64,000 nucleotides of DNA from Numida meleagris (lineage: Eukaryota; Chordata; Aves; Galliformes; Numididae). The translations under genes were made by a program, and so were the position numbers. Shown here one piece after another: positions 60,601 to 64,000 of the stretch; positions within the stretch are counted from its first letter, which is position 1; each line of letters begins with the position of its first letter. Where the stretch lies: the NCBI RefSeq assembly GCF_002078875.1, contig NC_034415.1, forward strand, positions 17,333,331-17,397,330, in the 5' to 3' direction. A model generated the notes under the pieces. That model had not been told where the DNA came from. It worked only from the letters and a program-made list of their open reading frames with translations, and ran no database searches.

Positions 60601-63600
60601 TTCACAATTTGGAGAAATCTTTACATTTAGAAACACTACATCCCATGAAGACCATACTACACAGCTACAATCTGTGCCAACATAATCCCATATGCAGGTT
60701 TCTATCCTTTTTCGAATGGGTAAGCCCTTTCTGAATGTGGCTACTTCATGGCATTCTCCAAAACAAGATAATAACAGAAACAAAATTCCTGCAGAAGTGA
60801 AAAATTGGCCCAGACACCATCAGAAACAAAACCAACAAACAACACCACAAAAAAACTTGCCAACTAACTTGAAGTCCTTCATGCATTTTAACCAGTGTTA
60901 TTTTTTCTACGTAACATTCTGTTAGTTCACCTATCCAAACTGTTTTATAATTGTTTGTACTGGTACGAACTTGCATTTGTTGTTTCTGGGAATTTAAGAA
61001 GTCAAATCACAAATATTTTAATGCTTAAGTGTTTGCAATCTAGTGTTTAAGTGTTCTATTGGTTTTAAGTATCATTTAAGTGTTCTGTAATCTAGTTAAC
61101 TGCATACTTCCCCAGCATATTTTAAACTATACAAATTCACAGGTTTTTATGTACAATCTTAAAATTCATATGATCTGACACTGAAATATCTTCACACTTG
61201 AGACATTCATGATATTCACAAAGATTTACAACACCATGACAAGGAAATAAAGCAGATCTGCAAAAAACTCAGTAACAGCTGATGTAGAAAAGATAGTATA
61301 TGGATTAAATTTGAAACCCTAGTCAGGGGAAGACTAACAGTAGCACTGAAAGAATGATGATTCAAGTTCCTGTGCTAACAGCAAGAGTTTTACAAAGGGA
61401 AACGTAGAAAATATCATTGTTCTCACGAATGCAAGGAGTAATTGTGTACAGTTGTTTCTTCACTATTTTAGCATGAATGAAGAAAGGTTACATTTTCATA
61501 ATGCAGATGCATCACTTAGAGTAATCTAAAAATCAAATGGAGTGTTTAATTAACAGTTACAGTACAGTGTCTGAACTCCTTTCACCTCAGGATGAAAGAC
61601 TGTGCAAACGAGGAATGGCCCTTTCACACTTCAGATGAATACAGAAAAACAGGGAAGTAAACTAGCTCCAGCAGTGCTGTTAGCAAGCATCTTCCGCTCA
61701 CTGTGTAGCCAAGACCCTTCTGTGCTGAGCTCTAAGGACAGCTGTACTTCCCACTATAATTTGTTTGCATTTCAACTCCAATCTCAACTTGTACAATTCC
61801 CAACAAATTGCGTTTGCTCTTTTTTTATGATCTTATGCTCGTTACTGCACTTTACCACGTGCAATGTATGGAGATGTGATTCCATGTGCAATCTATTGTG
61901 CGAGGTGTTTTAATCAATAATCTTGTTCTGCTGATTAAGCAGGGGCTTCTGTTTTGGCAAGATAACATTAGTTTCCCCTGTCATGCTCCAAAAGCTATTG
62001 GGAATCTTCAGCAGATCATTAGATATGCTACAATAAAGCTTTGGTACATTCTCTTTTCTTTCTTAAATTACTTCTTCACTGTCCTATCATTCTCCGTCAC
62101 CGCTGGCACCGCATTATTATTACAGCTCCCCTGAAACTTGCACTAGAGCTATGTCTCCAGGCCACGGGATGCCATTTTCAATTGAAGCTTCTGCTTGAAA
62201 ATATAAATTAAGAAAATTTCATTATCTCCTGCCAAGGGCCATTATTCACCACTGTTCTAAGGAAGATTAAAAATGGAAAGTCTATGGACTTGAACAAATA
62301 CTCCTGCATTAAAATGAAAAACACAGTGCATCATGACTGGATCAGAAAGTGAGATACTAGAATCTGAGAAGCAGATTTTTGAGATTTCAACATGAGATGG
62401 GCCAAAGAGAGGGAAGATGTCATCTTTATGGGTAGGTTCCATACGCCACGTAAAGATACATACAGTTCCTCTTCAAGTGGTTCTTGCAGTTCTGCAAGTC
62501 ATGTAAAAAACAATGCCCACATCACAATTTACCCTTTAAACGCTTTTGTTTTATATACATAACTTTGACAAAGATAGCAACATAGAAGAAAAATCACTGC
62601 TGTTTTGAAAAGGGTACAGGCTAATGTCTAACATCTGCAGACAGTCTGTCCAGTTGCAGCACTCTGAGAATACAGCGTTTCTTTAAGCAAAGTAAAAATG
62701 GCAAATACAGAAAAGTCATATATACTTCACTTTAAAAAGCTAAAAAATAAAGACTGTTTTAATAAATGAAATTAATTTTTAACAAAATTGTTGATATATT
62801 AGAACATCTACTTCGGTATGTTTTGAAATGTTTAAGTCAGATCTGAAGGTATTTCTCTTTCAGCATATTGATTAAATACTTAAAAGTCAGCACAATGGCA
62901 TGTTCCTGCGTATTGCCTGCAGCAACCTGCTCAGACACGACTTGCAGCACGTAAACTCTGAGTTACAGCACCATGTACTCCATATGGTCTTCTTGTTCCT
63001 TATTCACCCTGAGTGAGTTGTAGTCTGAGTAAAAAGAGACGGGAATGTAGGATGACTTCATTTCGTGTATTGACTTTTAACGACAGCATATTTTAAATGG
63101 AAAAATTCCTGAACCTCTTTACTCAGAATAAATGGCTGTCTTTACAGATGTATTCCTAACGGTCTACAACTGCTGTGTGAGATGTGCTCCTGCTTGTGTA
63201 TGCATAATCACTAGACCTCCACTTCTGTTATTAAACTCAAAGTTACGTATGTATGAAGATGTCAAATATTACTTAAACGCTATGTTTTATTAATTTCATC
63301 TTAGAAAGCCTGTACAAAACTTACATATCAAATAGCCAGAGAACAGCAATTTTATGTTAGGAATGTTAGACATATATGGCTTAGACACATACATGCAACA
63401 GTAAATGAAACTACTTAAAAGAATGCATTTAAATTCTGAGTTTCAAATTCACCTCACAAGAAATACATTACTACATATCAGAAATGAAACCTATCACTCA
63501 GCAACTGGACCTAACCAAAGCCTGAAAAAAAGGAGCTGCTAAAAAGCCCCGCCATGTTATAAAGCCCTGACTTGCAGCAGCCCTGGCCAACCAGCACTCA

Positions 63601-64000
63601 AAGCTCCAGTGCAACTACATCAGCACCAGTGCAACCCTACACAGATGGGAAGAGTGAACACACACCTCTGCAGGGAACCAAGATGGATGTGATGGATATA
63701 AACTTGCAGCTCGCTTTAAAAAAAAAAACAGGATAGGACAGTGGTAGTTTGCTTATGCATGTGTAAGATTTGCTAAAAATTATTTTCAAGTTAGAATTCC
63801 TAAACCTATTACTGGGGAATGAGCATGCTAAAGAAAAACAGTACTACTTTTACTTAGCTTGAAGTAAAAACAGATTTAGCATGCTGTGGCGGTACTTTTC
63901 ATAACCTAAGAATAAAATGGGGGATGCAGGAGCACGTACAAAGGCAGAATTTGGCCACAAGAACTGTGCTTCAATATTGGAAATCTTCCCATGACCATGA
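57666..64000 (-). other. Partial upstream intron of ADGRL2
   Basis: 6.3 kb up to the window edge. I looked for the preceding lectin exon (family sequence containing DADPFQMENTDCYLPDAF) and did not find it. A somewhat GC-richer stretch at about 59110-59420 and a stretch at about 61930-62260 are of unknown nature. No repeat family recognised. Confidence 0.75.

Noticed and set aside
57666..64000. Search for the preceding lectin-domain exon and signal-peptide exon
   Set aside because: No stretch encoding the expected family sequence was found on the minus strand, so the 5' part of the gene is taken to lie outside the window.

Overview
The window is a piece of a vertebrate, most likely avian (chicken-like), nuclear genome. 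It is AT-rich and intron-dominated. Its recognisable interspersed repeats are CR1-type LINE fragments, two of which (about 46.15 kb and 23.39 kb) keep the short ATTCTATG- or ATTCTGTG-like motifs typical of avian CR1 3' ends. No bacterial, viral or organellar gene organisation is present.

There is one protein-coding gene, on the minus strand: ADGRL2 (latrophilin-2, LPHN2), an adhesion G-protein-coupled receptor. I rebuilt its exons by translating the minus strand, requiring AG/GT splice borders and continuous reading phase, and comparing with the ADGRL2 protein as I remember it. Nineteen core coding exons run from 57665 down to 8300. They carry 4093 coding bases, or 1363 residues plus stop. 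The start codon, signal peptide and first part of the lectin domain lie beyond the right edge. The exons encode, in order: the end of the Rhamnose-binding-lectin (SUEL) domain (57.6 kb), the complete olfactomedin domain in one 801-bp exon (51.2-52.0 kb), a Ser/Thr/Pro-rich linker and hormone-receptor domain (42.3-43.3 kb), the GAIN domain with its GPS autoproteolysis site (33.2-41.5 kb), the seven-helix domain (19.4-32.2 kb), and a long cytoplasmic tail ending in the PDZ ligand VTSL (8.3-15.8 kb).

Three in-frame cassette microexons add to this. A 15-nt exon encodes KVEQK between the lectin and olfactomedin domains. Tandem 45-nt and 27-nt exons add up to 24 residues to intracellular loop 3. 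A constitutive 39-nt exon lies in the GAIN domain.

Layout: 1-7.2 kb is intergenic DNA downstream of the gene, with a degraded old CR1 relative at about 2.2-3.0 kb. The 3' UTR is about 7.2-8.3 kb. From 8.3 to 57.7 kb are exons and introns, with at least six CR1 fragments. From 57.7 to 64 kb is part of a further upstream intron. I found no second gene, RNA gene, CRISPR array or complete mobile element. The most interesting material is the splicing architecture: microexons with candidate control signals, a hairpin at the branch-point/pyrimidine-tract region of the 45-nt exon, a second open frame at the start of the last exon, and a read-through frame after the olfactomedin exon that could give a membrane-anchored fragment.
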